DNA of 64,000 nucleotides from Hyperoplus lanceolatus (GCA_026929865.2 CM049398.1:23107501-23171500); one strand, 5' to 3'; counted from the stretch's first letter, positions 1-13,504 are shown. Program-made: numbers and translations. The notes: generated from the letters alone by a model not told the origin.

Positions 1-3000
1 TTGTTCTGTCCATATTAACAATATATCTATTAGAGATGTCTTGATTGGAAATCAAATTAATGCAAAAAAAGAAATATATGTCTCCTTTCACATTAAACTG
101 ATTCTGAAGGGGTATGTTTCAAATTGGACTACAGTGTAAATGATGTAGTTATCTGTCGTTATACATGCTCAGTGCTCACAAAAACATCAGCTGTTGTTGT
201 TATTTTACACTTCAATGCAGAAGCCCTGTGCTATCCGCTATTTGTAAAGCTTATAATGGTAGGCTTTGGCTGAGACTTTGTCAGGTGCTGTTAAGTCAAC
301 TCAATGGATGTTCTAGTTTTCAGTATTGTGTCATGGGATTTGATTTTTTTAACTATATCTGTTATTTTGTCCACAGAGTATGTCTTTCATGGTTGTTGTA
401 TTTTATTGTATTCTATTTTGCCAGTGTGGAAACTGTAGACTATAGAGACACATTTCACAGTCCTAAAAATGTGTGCAGTAGACCCTTTTGTTGTTCCTTA
501 TCCCTAAATTCTTCCCTTGGTCACTGATGCATTTTACCAGAATAGAGGCGCCCTATTTGAATCCACTGTTTTTATTTTTATTATTTTTTTAATGGTGCAT
601 AATTGTATTTGTCATGTTTGCTTTTATGTCCTTGAGGCAGTTTTAATGCAGGCCATCAGTGATGATTGTATGAAAGGCAAAAGCAAATGTTGGTCTAGCC
701 AGGAGTAAAAGCAAAAATAGTTGCTTAGAAATGAATAATGGATGGAGGGTGTCAAACTTTTATTATAAATCACTCTTAGGGTTTTATATGTGCCTTATTG
801 TAGTGGGTGGAAACATCAACTATGGTTCAGACCATTCCAATATACTGCTTCTGTGAAGTTTTTTTAATATTCAGAGAGAAGTTGATATAAATTTGATGTA
901 GTTTTATAGGTATGGTTACTAGATGGCATTAGGTGCTCATGCAGTGACCACTTGAAGTGTCAAGATGAAGTTGACTCACCTGACTCATCTGATGCTCCAT
1001 AAAGCGCCACCCACTATAGTCTCCATAGTAACTATGAAAATGATAATATAATGTCTCACATCAGCCTGTGCAGAAGGACCCATCCCACTTAATATAACAG
1101 CCCATGCAATTTGAAGTCAGTCACATCTCGTCAAAACATGAAACGACTTTCAAAAGGTCACTGATGTAATATGGCTAATTATATTCACGCCTATATAGAC
1201 TGACCATCACTCCCCGATGAGAGGAGAAACAAGTACGCACACCGCAACTGGTGCCAATCAAAACAAATTACGGGCAAGGTAAGCCTGCAAGGGGGGAAAT
1301 TGAATAGAAGTGTGTTTTGATTGAATATGCCCGTCCCAATTACGCTGTACCTCTCAGGCATCCGAGTTCTCATTATTTCACCTTCCCATCAGAGTGAGTT
1401 TCTTCATCGAGGGAAGCAAGTCGAGTGTCGCAGTGAACCCTTGAATTTTATTAGGGGGCTTATTTTTTGTTGTGCAGTCTCCAAAATGGAAATGAAGTCA
1501 GGTAAGAGGGAGGTTTAGTTTACCAGGCTCATCGATCCTTTTCAGTTTGCTCGCAGCTGTGAATCTAGTCATGCAAAATCAGCACGTTAATTATTTTTTC
1601 CTTTATGGTATGGGATGAATTATTTATTCTGAGGGACTGGAGAGTGGCAAATTTGTTATACTCCATACTCTGCATCTGGAGTCCTGTTGGGTTTGAAAAT
1701 GTATTATTTAACACCCATCTTTTTTTTTAAGTGTAAATGTGTCACACCTATTGCTTTTTATTCTAAAATGAAGTGGAAAAAGTAATGAGATGTTGCACAC
1801 TGCCTGAAAAAAGTCTGAAATGTATCTTCAACAGTCTCGGTTGGTCCCATGGAAATGCTCAGGGAAGCAGCTGTGGGCTGCTACTCACATTTGTCAATCC
1901 AACCAAGTTGTCCTTTTCCTTGAAGTATTTTTGGGAATGGGCTCATTAATGCCCCTGGTGGTCGTTCGGGGGGGGGTAGATATCCACTGTACTTTTCACC
2001 AACAATCAAGGGCCAATGGGTGTGTTCGACCCACTGGACTTCTGGGGCTGTAATATGTCAGGGTATTTTTTTCAGTTACAAGAGATGAGACTTATAAGTC
2101 ACAGACTTACAGGTTGTTTAAGGAAATATATTAACCGTTAATATAACGTTAATATGGGCTTGTCTCCCACACACTGGATGCCATTCTTGAAAGAGGCAAA
2201 CTGATAAGTAGCCTTAGACATTTTGTGTTCACAGTGCTTATTACATTTATCTCCCATCACCATTAGGCATCACAATTAAATGAAGTAATTCAGATTTAAA
2301 TTCCCACACAAATGATTATAAAGATAAATGAAAAAGGAGCAGGTAAACTGTGAGAAGTAATTTGCATTAAAATATGCATATGGTTGACACTGTATGGCAG
2401 ATGATATTGGTTCTCTCAGCACCACTATAGTTCAACAGCAAACCCATCAGTGACACTTTTCTCAGAACTCCTTGAGGACACTTTGATATCTTAGGCTTGT
2501 TTTTCCTCATATTAAAAGGCAACAGACTCACTGTACTGTATACCGTATCAATCCTCAGATCGTTATCCCTTCAGAACATAATAAAAGGCCTCATTCAGAC
2601 CTCTGTGCTCTCCTTTCAGTACATTTCTCACAAAGGCTGCGCGTGAAGTCTCTTGCATTATCAAAGACCTCTCTCACCCTTCTCACTGCCTCTTTTTCTT
2701 TCAAGGCTATCTGGTCAGAGGATTTGCAACCAGGGTGAGCGACAGTTTCTTTTACTAGGCTGTTAAAGTCAAACCCCAAGAATCTTTGCTCTCTGCTTTG
2801 CTCTCTCTTGCTCCCCCCCATCCCCAATACCCATATCAATAATTTTTTAGTTTGTATTTTCAATTCAGTCGGTGACTCAGTGAGTAACACGGTATCATAA
2901 AAATGAAAATGTTACCCTATTTGGGCAAAAATCAACACCTTTAAATATTCTATATAATTTGAATATTGAATTAAAAAACAAAAATGATTACAAATTCCAA

Positions 3001-4217
3001 TTCCGTTGTGTTTTGTACCAGTTTTGCTTATGGTAAAGGACATGGAAGAGCCAGCTGTCGAGTGCAATGCTTTTTACATGCAGAGCCGATGACAAGGATT
3101 ATCTAATTGTAATTCACATTAAAGTACACAAATGCGGAAATGACAACAACAACGGAGATTCAATTATACATAGCGGTTTGAAGCCAGAAAGGCTTTTCCA
3201 GTAGGGCTGATCGAAGTAATGGAGTGGAACCAGCAAATGGTGTTCTACTAACTGGCCAAATTTGTCGTGCAGAGCTCCACATTTGTACATGTTGTGCGAT
3301 TACAACTGGCATGCTGCGACTTTAGGAACTAAAAAACAAACACATGTTCACATGTCCATGTCCTTCACATGATTTACATTGTACATAAGTATCAGTGGAA
3401 ACAAGCTGGTATGTCCTTTTTGTTTTTCAATGACAAAACCTTCGCAGTCTTGTTTGTATTACACTGTATGTTTGATGCATGGCTTTGTATGCGTCTGAAC
3501 AGAAAGTTCTTCTATGTGTCCTTCTAAATGGCATAGACCAACAAGGTGTTTTGTTGGAAAAACTCCATGTATTCAGATGGACATTAACCAGAAGCAATCC
3601 AATGGAAAGGAATTATATATCTTAACCTCTCAGCCCAGTATCACCATGGAATTACATTCATATAAGAAGATACTGCACATCACAATGTATGTGCATGTCC
3701 AATGTATGCCAGGCTCAGTATACAGTGCCAGTGTAGAAAGCAGCAGCTATGTGTGCAGTGAAGTGGAAAGTTAGAGTGTTGAGGTCAGGGTGGGTCATGG
3801 ACATATTGTACATCTGTCAGCATTTCCCATCACAGAGCCACATTTAATGTTATTTTTATAAAAGCAAACCCACCATCTTTCCTGAATCTTTAACTATACT
3901 GTAGAAACCATATGCAGGTACTATAGAAAGCAACATTTGTACAAACATAAAAAATACAAATGATTTTGCAGAACCTTCTTACATTAATATCCTTGTCTGC
4001 CAAATTTGGCTTAAAAACAACTGAATAAAGAGTGGTAGAAACATTTGTGTTTATTTATTTCTGATATGTTTGTGTGTGCTGTGTTTCTATTTGCTGTAAC
4101 CAGGTGCAACCCAACCAAATGAACATCCAAATACTTGTTGTGCCAGAAGACTCCACTGATTTGATTGTGGTTCAGTACATGTGCTCAAATCACTGTTCAT
4201 CTAAATTTAAACTGCTC
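1..4217. other. Gene-poor unique sequence
   Basis: No gene, transposon terminus or microsatellite of note was recognised. Open frames here (the longest about 120 codons, at 165-527 on the plus strand) have no recognisable motif and biased, low-complexity composition, so they are treated as chance. A short G run lies near 1968. The region is AT-rich and looks like ordinary intergenic or intronic fish DNA. Confidence 0.6.
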
Positions 4218-4345
4218 GTTATTTATTTTATTTCTTAGTTTAGTTGTCAGGGACCATGTACAGCAAGAACATTGATCTCAAAGAGAAAAGATGCTTTGTG
4301 CCAGAGAATAGCATTTTTTCTTATTTCTGTCTGCAGTCCCTGAAT
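4218..4345 (-). repeat. Relic of an L2/CR1-type LINE 3' end
   Basis: Read on the minus strand, this stretch has the same order of motifs as the 3' untranslated regions at 11001-11110 and 44545-44610: AGGGACTGCAGAC, an A-rich stretch, TCTGGCACA, a GTCCCTG block and an AAATAAAATAAATAA-like tail at the low-coordinate end. It is too diverged to define target duplications, and no coding sequence remains next to it. Homology was judged by eye, so the family assignment is tentative. Confidence 0.45.
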
Positions 4346-7300
4346 ACAGCATATACAATCCATAGAAATATGAATACATTTCAAATCCCGTGTATCATAC
4401 ATACACGCTAAAACCTAAGACTACATCCATACGCTACACATACAATTACCAATTGCATCTTCAAATACAAATAAAATTACAAAATGCTATTTACTTGGTT
4501 TTTCACTATACACAGCGTACAGTGTGCTTTTTGGATAATAGACAGCGGTTAGCAAATTCAACTACTGTACGTTTGCTAATACAATGAGGATGGCCAGAGG
4601 GGCAGACAGGCATATGGATGACCCTGATCCCGAGGGTGAGAATGACTGATGCCTCGCAAGGAGACAAATGCTGAACACATTGCATTCGCTCTCAACACGT
4701 TTCGTCATGCTTGTCCCCAAGTGGGTTCACGGGCAGCTGGCAGAGTCAATCTGTCATTTATCCTGGGTTTGGTTTTGTTAAAGCTCCATATAAAGACATG
4801 TACAAAATGTTAAACAATAATCTTTAAACATGTTAAATGTTAAACATATAAAGCAAAGTAAAGCAATACTTTTATTTTTTCAATCCCAGAGGAAAGAATG
4901 CCTGTTGAAGGTATGCAGGCATATTTCAGGCTCAAGCTCAATAGTCATAATAAAGAAAATAATGTGGTGCTGATTTAGGTGATCCATTGCTTTAAAGGTT
5001 ATTTACATTCAGGATAAAGATTTTCATTTATGTAATCTACTTAATCACATTGATAAATACCTTTTCCAGAGACATTGTGATTGATGCTGTGATGATCTTT
5101 TGCCACTCTCATCATTTTGAAAAATGCTGTTGAAGAAGACATTTTTCTTAGCCTGCACCATATGGTTGGTGTAAGGAGTTGCTTCCATCACCCTTTTTAT
5201 GCCCACATTTTGAATAACTCCAATTTACTTCCAGCAATGATCAAAAACGACACCTGTAGTGCAGACAAATAGCTTTTTTGAAAATGTTTATCCCTAACAA
5301 ACTGCAATGCCAGTGAACTGACATTGCCTTGCAGTCTGTCCGTTACATCTAAACCCATTGAAGGCAGCAATGTGGTCTGATATAATATTGCTTATTGGCT
5401 CATGTGCCATTCATTTGAACCACGATGCATTTCATTCCACTTTGCTAGTTTTATGTTGTTGGGCGGGGTTGAGGCTCATTGATTCGGAAGAATGAAGTCT
5501 CATCTAAATCAGAAATACCCCACAGTACCTTACTCTTACCAGAGGACAGGACATTAATATGGAGGTTGTTGGTCTCCAATGGCCAAAGACAAACATGCAT
5601 TACTTCAGGGTGTACGCAAAGTTGCAGTTTCATGATACAAAATTAATGGAGTGGGTGAACCACCTTGGTCTCCCATTGATTCCAATAAGACAAAGCAGCC
5701 AAGTGAGAATAGTAACACAGCTGGCTTTGTAGACACACTGAGGAAAGTGGTTCAGCCTCCTTACCTGAGGGATGTTCAGTGTTTCCCAAACGCGGCAATG
5801 GATTTACAATGAACTGATTCTAACGATGAAACCAAATAGGATTAAAAGCATGGTGAAAAAGGTGATTATCAACAGCAACCAAAGGACTCTCTTTCTTTAG
5901 ATATATATTGTGTTACTGTGAAACAGATGACGTTCCTTTCATGTTATTGCAAATGTGTAGTACGATTTAAAGTACCACTACACAGCCCACCACTTATTAA
6001 ATGTAATATCATTTCCAGAAAACAATGAAAGTCCGTTCACTACGCTATGTCTGACATAAACTTTTGATACAAATTAAAATAATGTGGCAAAGGAGTTTTG
6101 TAGATCAATAGGTTTAGTCAATGTAAAGGCAACCAGTGAAACAACTGATGCCAACTGGCAAGTGGTGTGCAAAGATATATATTTGAGAAGCACTGCCAGA
6201 CTCATCCTCATGTAGCTACGATGAACAGGAAGCCAAAATCTCTGTGCTCCACTGCTTGCGGCCCAGTGCTGTTTAGTGAACATGGGGCCCACGGCCAATG
6301 TTTCCCATTGTAGTCCTTTTATTTCTCAGTCTGTGTTTGAATGCTCAACACTGCAAATATCTGGCATCTGCAAAGCACTGTGAACATACATACATAGAAC
6401 ACAACATAAATGTCACACTGCCTCATAGGATCCAAATCGGGATCATCAACCTTTGCTCCTCTGTCTGTGTTTTTTCGAGGGGAACTGTTAAATAAAATGA
6501 ATACTGTGAAAACAGGTTTTAAAGGGGCACTACCCTGAACATGCTAAGGGCTTCAGGAGGGATACCCAGCTCCCCAAAGATAGTCCTTCACAAACTCATT
6601 GCTGATGGGATACAGTACCACATGGATGCAATGGCTAATACCAAAATGTATCATACTGAACTGTCTGAAAATCTGATCTGTTAATGAGGTTTGTTTCAAT
6701 CAGGCGTTTATCGGACAGAAATACAAAGGCAATCACAAATAAGCCCTTACTAATGAATGTGATTCAGATTCAGAGCACCGGTTGAAGAAAAACATGAAAT
6801 TGGTAAGTTTGTCGAATGTTGGATCGAGTGTAGAGGTTGACGCACAGTAGGGAATTTCTTTAGAACACAAGTGTGACTCCAGCCATCCACATACACAGCT
6901 AAGAGCAGCTTTCACAGTCATGAGAGACAAAATCAGGACCGTTCAATAGCTCAGCAGAGAGCTAAATGAAACACACAGAAAGTGTTTTTTCCCTCTAATT
7001 AGGCCCTTATCATTCCACATCGCCCTTTCAGCCACAGCCACTCAATCAATGCCACAAGGCTTAACTGAGCCGCTGAAGTCCTTGGGTATAGGGCAAAAAA
7101 ATATTTTGTTTACTGTACAGCCGCTTTTTATAGGCTTGGAATTGATTTAAACAACTGCTTATCTGCCTATATGTGTGTCTGACTGCCTCCATTTTTCTAG
7201 CTCCTCAGCACTTTGTCTTTTAAAGTCTCCTTTTACCGCTATAATTATCACATCAGTCATGCATAATCAGTATCTGTTTGTGAGATCTAACAAGAACATT

Positions 7301-7542
7301 ATGTTGTGTTCCAAAGCACTGTGGCTCCCATGGTAGAGTGGGCCACATGCAGATGCATTCAATAAATCTCAACTAATAAATAATTTCCACCCATACAGTC
7401 TAGAAGGCAAGATGCTGTGACAAGAGGAGGATATCAGCGGTGGGATGTTATATTTGTGTCAAGTTTTTTAAAAACATATCCGCAGCACTTCCAGGGCAAT
7501 TTGTTTGTTTTCCATATTACATTGTCTGAAAATGTGTGCGAT

Positions 7543-7565
7543 TGTGTGTGTGTGTGGGGGGGGGG
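7543..7565. repeat. Short (TG)n followed by a ten-G run
   Basis: Six and a half TG units pass directly into a run of ten G. It lies in gene-poor sequence and is likely length-polymorphic. Confidence 0.85.
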
Positions 7566-7953
7566 ATTGTTGAAGCCTTAAGATAGCTACAATACATGAT
7601 TTGAGCGCTGGTATTCTTTATTTTGACTCTGCTTGCCAACATAACAAAGATGTTTCTCGCAGATGTATCGTGCTCCTGGGAAAATGAGAGTGAGAAGTAA
7701 TCAAGCACATGATCCTTTTGTATCATGAATTCATGCTTGAAAAGTGTTGTGTTGCATGAAAAGCAGGGAAGTGTACATCGGTGGTCTGAAAAATTGTGAG
7801 GTCAAGACAGATCAATTATTTCATCGCAACATGACAGCATGCTCAATTAACAACACACCTAGCCAGTGAGGTGTGAGCATTTTTGCCTGTTTTTTTATTG
7901 AGCGTAAAATCCATCCAGGTAATCCATAGTTTAAGAATATCGTAAAACTTGTT

Positions 7954-7979
7954 CACACACACACACACACACACACACC
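7954..7979. repeat. (CA)13 microsatellite
   Basis: An uninterrupted CA dinucleotide tract in unique sequence. Confidence 0.9.
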
Positions 7980-10182
7980 ATTCTGTCCTGCTCCAAAGGA
8001 AGTCAAAAACGTTCTTTTTAGTGGCATTCATCGGTACATAATGGACAGCATCTTCACTACACGGTGCTAGAAGTTCAGTGGACTGAAATATACAGCCTGT
8101 AAAGCCACCGAGCACAAGTGCAGCGCATGAAATATGAATCACCAAAGGACACATCTACATGTGTTTTGTCTTAAAAAAAATCCGCCCATCTACTTTGATA
8201 GATTTGAGTCCTCATAAATATGTAGGGCAGCTTGTACAGGCTTTTACTTCCTCTGCCTGGCCCCATTGTTGTGTCCTAATAAATGAAAGTAATCTTGCTG
8301 AAGCACGAGAAAGCATCAGACATACCAGCACAACGCTGAATATTTCATTAAGCTTTCTAGTGTTAGCATGCGGCATCTAATGATGAACCCAGCTTCTTCT
8401 AAGCTTCTCCAATCCCTCCAAAAAACTAATTTTAGTTCAGATTCTCCTAAGGCGTCCGGGGAATAATAATAAAAAAAGGGGCATCATTACAGCCCAATGA
8501 GCTACAGCACCACTGCAATGCAATGCATGTGAACTAGATGTTAAGATTTTGGTGCATCATTAGAGTTCTGGTTTCATATTTGTTTCACTATGCAAAATGA
8601 TTTTTACATACAGAAGACGAAGTAAACTGATGAAAACAGCACTTACAATCTTGCAGCCTTAAAAAAAGCCTCTAGACGCAGACATTTGGACATCTAGAGC
8701 GATAGAGATAAAGACAGACAACTAACATAATAGGAATATCAATAGGCCTACATTTCTTTATTACATGTTTAAATAAAAGCTTTAAGTCTTCATGGTTCAA
8801 CATGTTTTCTAGTACAATGTTGAAAAGAATTCAATCTACAAACATCAGGCCACCATCTCTCAGGTTTTCCTTCAGCCTTGGGTTCTGTTTTCTTCGAGAA
8901 GTGATGGGACCTCTGGTTTTGTCCTCAGATGCCTGGTCTTGTCTTGTATGGTTTTGTCCCGAGGCCATTGAGCATTCACATCTATTTGGTTGGGAGATTT
9001 CTACGTTCCCATTTGCCTTGCTGTTCTTTTTTCTCTCTGCCACCCTCAGGGACAGTAATAATTCTCGGGGGGCTTGTGGTCCTTTTCGGAAACGATCCTC
9101 TTTCAAACGCCATTACTGCCACAGAGTTTCCACACTTTCTCCATCCAGCAGTAACACGCAAAGGGTTTCTGGTGCCACACTGACAAGGCTTGACCCTCGC
9201 CTACATGTTGCCAAGCTTCCTGGGCTCTAAACAGTACACGCAGTTCAAGGCGCTGCAAATCCTGCATTTCAAATGTATGCCAGAAAGATTAGGATCATTG
9301 AAGATGATGTTGCCACAAAATTGTTTTTGTGGCGGACTTAGCATATAAATGGGAAAAAGATTAAATCGCCAACAACTAAAGAGTCCATTGAAAGTGCCTG
9401 ATAAGCATAGGCTTCACAGCATGCACACGAGGAAATAAAGGCCTTTGCTAGTAAAACTGAGTTTTTCTTTAATGCCAATAGGCAATACAATAAAATCCTC
9501 CTGAAGCACGTTGGATGGAAATGTATTCACTTCCCTGTGTACCCTCTGTCGACCTCTCCATTCGTTGCAAGTTCCCAATTTGCAGTCTTCAAAAGCAAAG
9601 CTACTCTGGAAAGCTGAGTGCCCTACAGTCAAGTGTGAAATAAACTGTGTAAAAAGATTAAGAACCTAGGAAGCACTCAGGGAGCACATATACCTCCTAC
9701 AAGGCTGCACCATCCTCTGAATGTCTTACCTTTTAAATCTACATCTGAATCAGGCATCATGATCTGCATCCAATATGCTTTGCAATGGAAAACCATCAGG
9801 ATGTCTGTCATGGTAACAGCACAGCTTTGTTGCACATGCAACACAATAGTAGCTATGTTTGGAAAACCTGCAAAGTGGACCTGGGTTTAGATTAGTGGAC
9901 AAGAGTAGTATCATGTTGGACCTTTAAACAGGGCCTTAATGCCAAGTGAGTCATCTCAGGAAGCTGCCACTGTAGAATTGCGTATGTTGGCACTTTTTCA
10001 AGAATTATAGTATAATCATTCAAATCACAAAAGGGCAATAATGCAGGCCTTACATTTTCTCACCTTTTGTTTGATATTAGTGGGAAATTGATTAGTGCTT
10101 TAAAACAGCAGTAAGCAGGTCAACAGGTCTCTCTTTGATGTTCAGATAACGTATTTCACCTGCTCTCTCTTCACATATCTCT

Positions 10183-10185
<3 letters not shown>

Positions 10186-10214
<29 letters not shown>
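10186..10214. repeat. (TG)n microsatellite
   Basis: An uninterrupted TG tract of about 29 bp, about 140 bp from the larger compound tract at 10356-10440. Confidence 0.9.
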
Positions 10215-10216
<2 letters not shown>

Positions 10217-10355
10217 TGGCCAGAAGCAGTCACCAGAGGCTGTGCCCGAAACACTGTTGCCATGGTAACACACTCTCCGATTTGATGACAGGCATGAAAG
10301 GCATGTTAGGAGATTGAATGCTTCTGTAAGGGCAGAAACACACAATGTTCACCCC

Positions 10356-10371
10356 AGAGAGAGAGAGAGAG

Positions 10372-10436
<65 letters not shown>

Positions 10437-10440
10437 GTGT
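10356..10440. repeat. Compound (AG)n(TG)n microsatellite
   Basis: About ten AG units pass directly into about 33 GT units with one GC interruption near 10432. It is a compound repeat of a type common in fish. Confidence 0.92.
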
Positions 10441-11239
10441 GCATGTTTATTTATAAATGCAGGGATTGCTAGCCACGTCTATTTTTTCACATATTTTTAA
10501 AAATAGTATATGTTAGTCATTATACTATTTAGATTACTGAGATGTATAAACTATTATGATTGTTTTTTTCAGAAGGGAAGGGTAGAAGTACATTGAGATG
10601 GCGCAGTTACAGTAACATAATTAGGATATAATAAGGGTCTTGTTTTCTACTTTAATGTGAATTTGTAATCTTAGAAGTTCACCAGTAAGCTATATCATAA
10701 GGTGATTGATAATAGTGTGCAGTGTATGTGTAATGAGTGTCTGTACTAAAAAACTGCATGTTTCTCATGCATCACTTCTCAGCCAAACCATGTGGGTGTA
10801 TCCACGCTGAAATCAGATCAATGAGTCTTGACAGGTCATGAATTATTATTCACTTTGATTAAGGCTGAGTCATTACACATTTGCATTTCAGAGAGTCTCT
10901 GTGAGGCTCCCCAAACGTAACCAAATGCATTTTCATAACAATGCAAAATACATAAAAAGAATCATGCTCACACAATACAAGATATTACATAGATACATCT
11001 CATTTCATTTCATTTCATTTATTGTTTATTTAGCAGGGACAGTGCACAATATACAATTGAGCCAGATTATAGCCACATGGCTAATTTTCGTCTGTAGTCC
11101 CTGGACAGGAATTGGTGTTAAGCTAAAAACAAAAAGGATTAAAATGAATAATAATACAAGAATTTGATAATACAATTAAAAGGTGCCCAATGTGCAAATA
11201 TAGGCTCACAATATTGCATGACCAAGAAGGCATATCTAG

Positions 11240-11464
11240 TTAAAAGAATACAACAAAACAAGATGTATAATAAAGTAAACATAAAACACCAAACATGAGA
11301 TAAATGACTAAAAATTTCACACGCTGCCCTGATTTTAGCCATTTCTTGAGACCTGATTTAAAACTACTGAGTGTGTTGCTTTGCCTAATACCTACAGGAA
11401 TACTTTCCATAGCCCTTTTTTTTACAGAAAAGGCACTTTGACCAAAAGTGGTCCTTCTAAACAC
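11240..11464 (-). pseudogene. LINE ORF, C-terminal fragment
   Basis: The open frame starts RRTTFGQSAFSVK and continues into SIPVGIRQSNTLSSF and LKKWLKSG. This matches the C-terminus of the copy at 43.6-44.2 kb (SYFGQSAFSYRAAHTW, then ITSLKSLSKSIKNWL). After the end of the ORF comes the 3' UTR. A gap of about 80 bp separates it from the upstream fragment, with part of the ORF lost. Confidence 0.75.
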
Positions 11465-11546
11465 ACTTAATGAGCCCCTCTAGATGATCTCTTGTTTTTT
11501 TCTGCTCTACTCAGACTCACAAATTTCTTAAGAGGGGGGAGCAAGA

Positions 11547-12437
11547 TCATTTACAATTTAAAAAAATAAACAGTTGAAAAAGAAATAAAATTTCCAGACT
11601 AAATAAACCATACTTCTGTATGATGGGACAGTGATGGTATAAATTAGATTTTTTGTCCAGAATTTTAAGAGCCTTTTTATAGGATTTGCGAATCAGTGAC
11701 AGGGCAGTTGTATTTGCTTTTGTATTATTCTTAAACGAGGAGGAATCAAAACCATAAATATCTTGGGCCTTAGACCCTTTAAGATTAGTTAAAATTTTAT
11801 ATATCTCTTCTTCATTTACCTCTTGAAGATTAAAAACTGGATGTTCATAGTTAAGTGTGGAGATAAGTACATTCCGATGACCAAAAGTTTTTGCTAATTG
11901 CTCAACTGACTCCTTAAAGAAGGTGTTAAAAGCCAGTGCAATTTCTCTATCATCACTTGAGATACTTCCATTAATATTTAGCTCAAGTGCATGGTTTCCT
12001 TTTGGCTGTTTTCTGGCCATTGTATTAAGGTGTTTCCATATCTGTTGGCCATTACCTCTTGCCTGGTTAATAAGGCCAATGAAATAGTTTGCTTTAGATT
12101 TCCGGAGCATGCTTGTTACTTTATTCCTCAGCCCTTTAAATATCCTATAATCACTATTCAATTTACTTTTTAGGGCAGTTTTAAGTGCATGATCCCTTTT
12201 CCTCATTAGGCTCCATATCTCATCATTTAACCAAGGTAGATTAGCTTTTTTATGCCCATGTATACATTTCTTAACGAATGTATCCTTCACACCACTAATA
12301 ATGCTAGAGAAGAGTGTGCACTTGTCATTTAAAGAAATGTCATCATTTTTAAAATCACACCAATCTAATAGTTTTAACTGTCCCTCGAACAAGTGCATCC
12401 TTCCTAGGAATTTTGTATGAAATCTTTTTACTTTCAT
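11547..12437 (-). pseudogene. LINE ORF, linker and deleted reverse transcriptase
   Basis: A 296-codon frame. Residues 1-210 match the inter-domain linker of L2/CR1-type LINEs (LPWLNDEIWSLMRKRD, then RDHALKTAL and a long basic helix-like segment). The reverse transcriptase begins at about residue 215 with ILTNLKGSKAQDIYG. Instead of the fingers and palm, the frame passes after about 25 residues into ALKILDKKSNLYHHC, which in copy 2 (43834-43890) lies near the C-terminus. No F/Y-A-D-D box is present. It then ends in unrelated hydrophobic residues. The internal deletion is in frame. Confidence 0.8.
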
Positions 12438-12807
12438 GTTTGTAAATAAACCTTTTCTTTGTCAGTTTCCGACATACCAACACTAGATTATGGTCTGAAA
12501 TACCAGTAATGAAGTTATATGATACAGTGATCCTCTCTGGTCGATTGCAGAATATCAAGTCAATCTGTGTATTAGAACACTGTGTAATTCGAGTCGGCCC
12601 ATTAACCATTTGGGACAGATTATGTTTACCAGTGATATCCTTAAGTTTCCTCCTGTCTGGTTTGCTAGACCAGTTAATATTGAAATCACCAAGGATCACA
12701 AATTCCTTCCCAGTGTGTTCAAGGTTAGATACAAGTGATTTAAATTCATCATAAAAATAACTACTTGCTGACGGTGGTCGATATAAGCAGACAATTATAA
12801 AGGACAT
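12355..12807 (-). pseudogene. LINE ORF, second half of APE endonuclease
   Basis: A 150-codon frame that continues the endonuclease. It shows LYRPPS, then GDFNI with the catalytic Asp and Asn, then DLIFCN, and finally SDHNLV with the Asp-His pair that ends the domain. All the family landmarks that this half should carry are visible. The last ~20 residues overlap the next frame at 12437 out of register, marking a second frameshift near 12400. It forms one broken gene with the segments on either side. Confidence 0.8.
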
Positions 12808-13504
12808 GTTTCACTGTCAGTTCATATTGAGTGCTCCGAAAGCAGTCCTTAATGTATAAAAGTAGACCACCGCCTCGTCCAGTTTGTCTGTCCTGTCTAT
12901 AAATGTTATATCCTGGCACGGCAAAAACAGATTCTGGTGAATTCGCCGTTAGCCACGTTTCTGATAGTCCTAAAAAGTCGAGATTAGAATCTGACAGAAG
13001 CTTGCAAAGTTCATCAGTCTTGGATACAATACTACGAACATTCAGATGCCCTCCCAGGAGTCCCGGCGGCTTAGCGCGAGGATTCCAGAGGATTTTGGCA
13101 TGGTTTACGGTTTGGATAGAGAGATGGTCACGTCTCTGTTGCAACTTCAGATGGAAAGTATTGCAAGTTCCTACCTGTTTCGTTGGTCCAGTTTGTGTAT
13201 TCCATGCCGCTTGAACTGGAGAGGATATATCCACAGAAGTAGGCCCAGGGTTGAGCTGGATATCCCCAGCAAGGAGTAGCGTGAAGGCCAGGTAGGACAA
13301 TTGTTTGTATGGGTAATGTCGCTTCCGTCTGTGGTTTACGCACGTTGTTTTAGTTGATTTGGCTGACGGCATTACTGCGCGTGTATTGATGGCTGCGTAG
13401 ATTATATGATGTCCAAAAGTTATTGTCGTGGCAGAAGACGAGATAGATAGGCCCGAGTGTTCCCATTGTCGTGGACACCAGCAGGCACGAGTTGATAGCA
13501 CCAT
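12761..13504 (-). pseudogene. LINE ORF, N-terminal part: 2A-like peptide and first half of endonuclease
   Basis: A 247-codon open frame starting with ATG. A basic stretch near residues 59-63 and a hydrophobic stretch (about 70-79) precede GDIQLNPGP at residues 80-88, a 2A-like motif. From about residue 150 it enters the APE-type endonuclease: LNVRS carries the conserved Asn and LGLSETWL the catalytic Glu, followed by a Tyr-Arg-Gln-Asp and triple-Gly segment that fits the family. The frame leaves the domain near residue 225. The rest continues in another frame at 12807, so a frameshift lies around 12810-12840. In the intact family this would be the start of the single large ORF2-like polyprotein. 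Confidence 0.8.
13241..13267 (-). other. 2A-like ribosome-skipping motif in the LINE ORF
   Basis: Codons read GDIQLNPGP after a Leu-rich stretch. The 2A consensus is D-(V/I)-E-x-N-P-G-P, with the break before the last Pro. Here Gln replaces Glu. N-terminal 2A-like peptides are known from APE-type non-LTR retrotransposons. Whether the Gln variant is active cannot be told from the sequence. Confidence 0.7.

Larger units (their letters stand above)
4346..10998. other. Gene-poor unique sequence with a few microsatellites
   Basis: Apart from the simple repeats listed separately, no gene is supported. A 142-codon plus-strand frame at 8802-9230 overlaps open frames on both strands but has no recognisable domain and no splice context. 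The stretch at 10790-10900 has a compact, homeodomain-site-rich look (ATTA cores, ATTTGCAT) and could be a conserved non-coding element, which cannot be tested here. Confidence 0.5.

Noticed and set aside
165-527. 120-codon plus-strand frame
   Set aside because: Aromatic- and cysteine-rich composition typical of AT-rich non-coding DNA; no motif.
8802-9230. 142-codon plus-strand frame
   Set aside because: Open frames overlap on both strands, no recognisable domain, no splice or promoter context; treated as chance.
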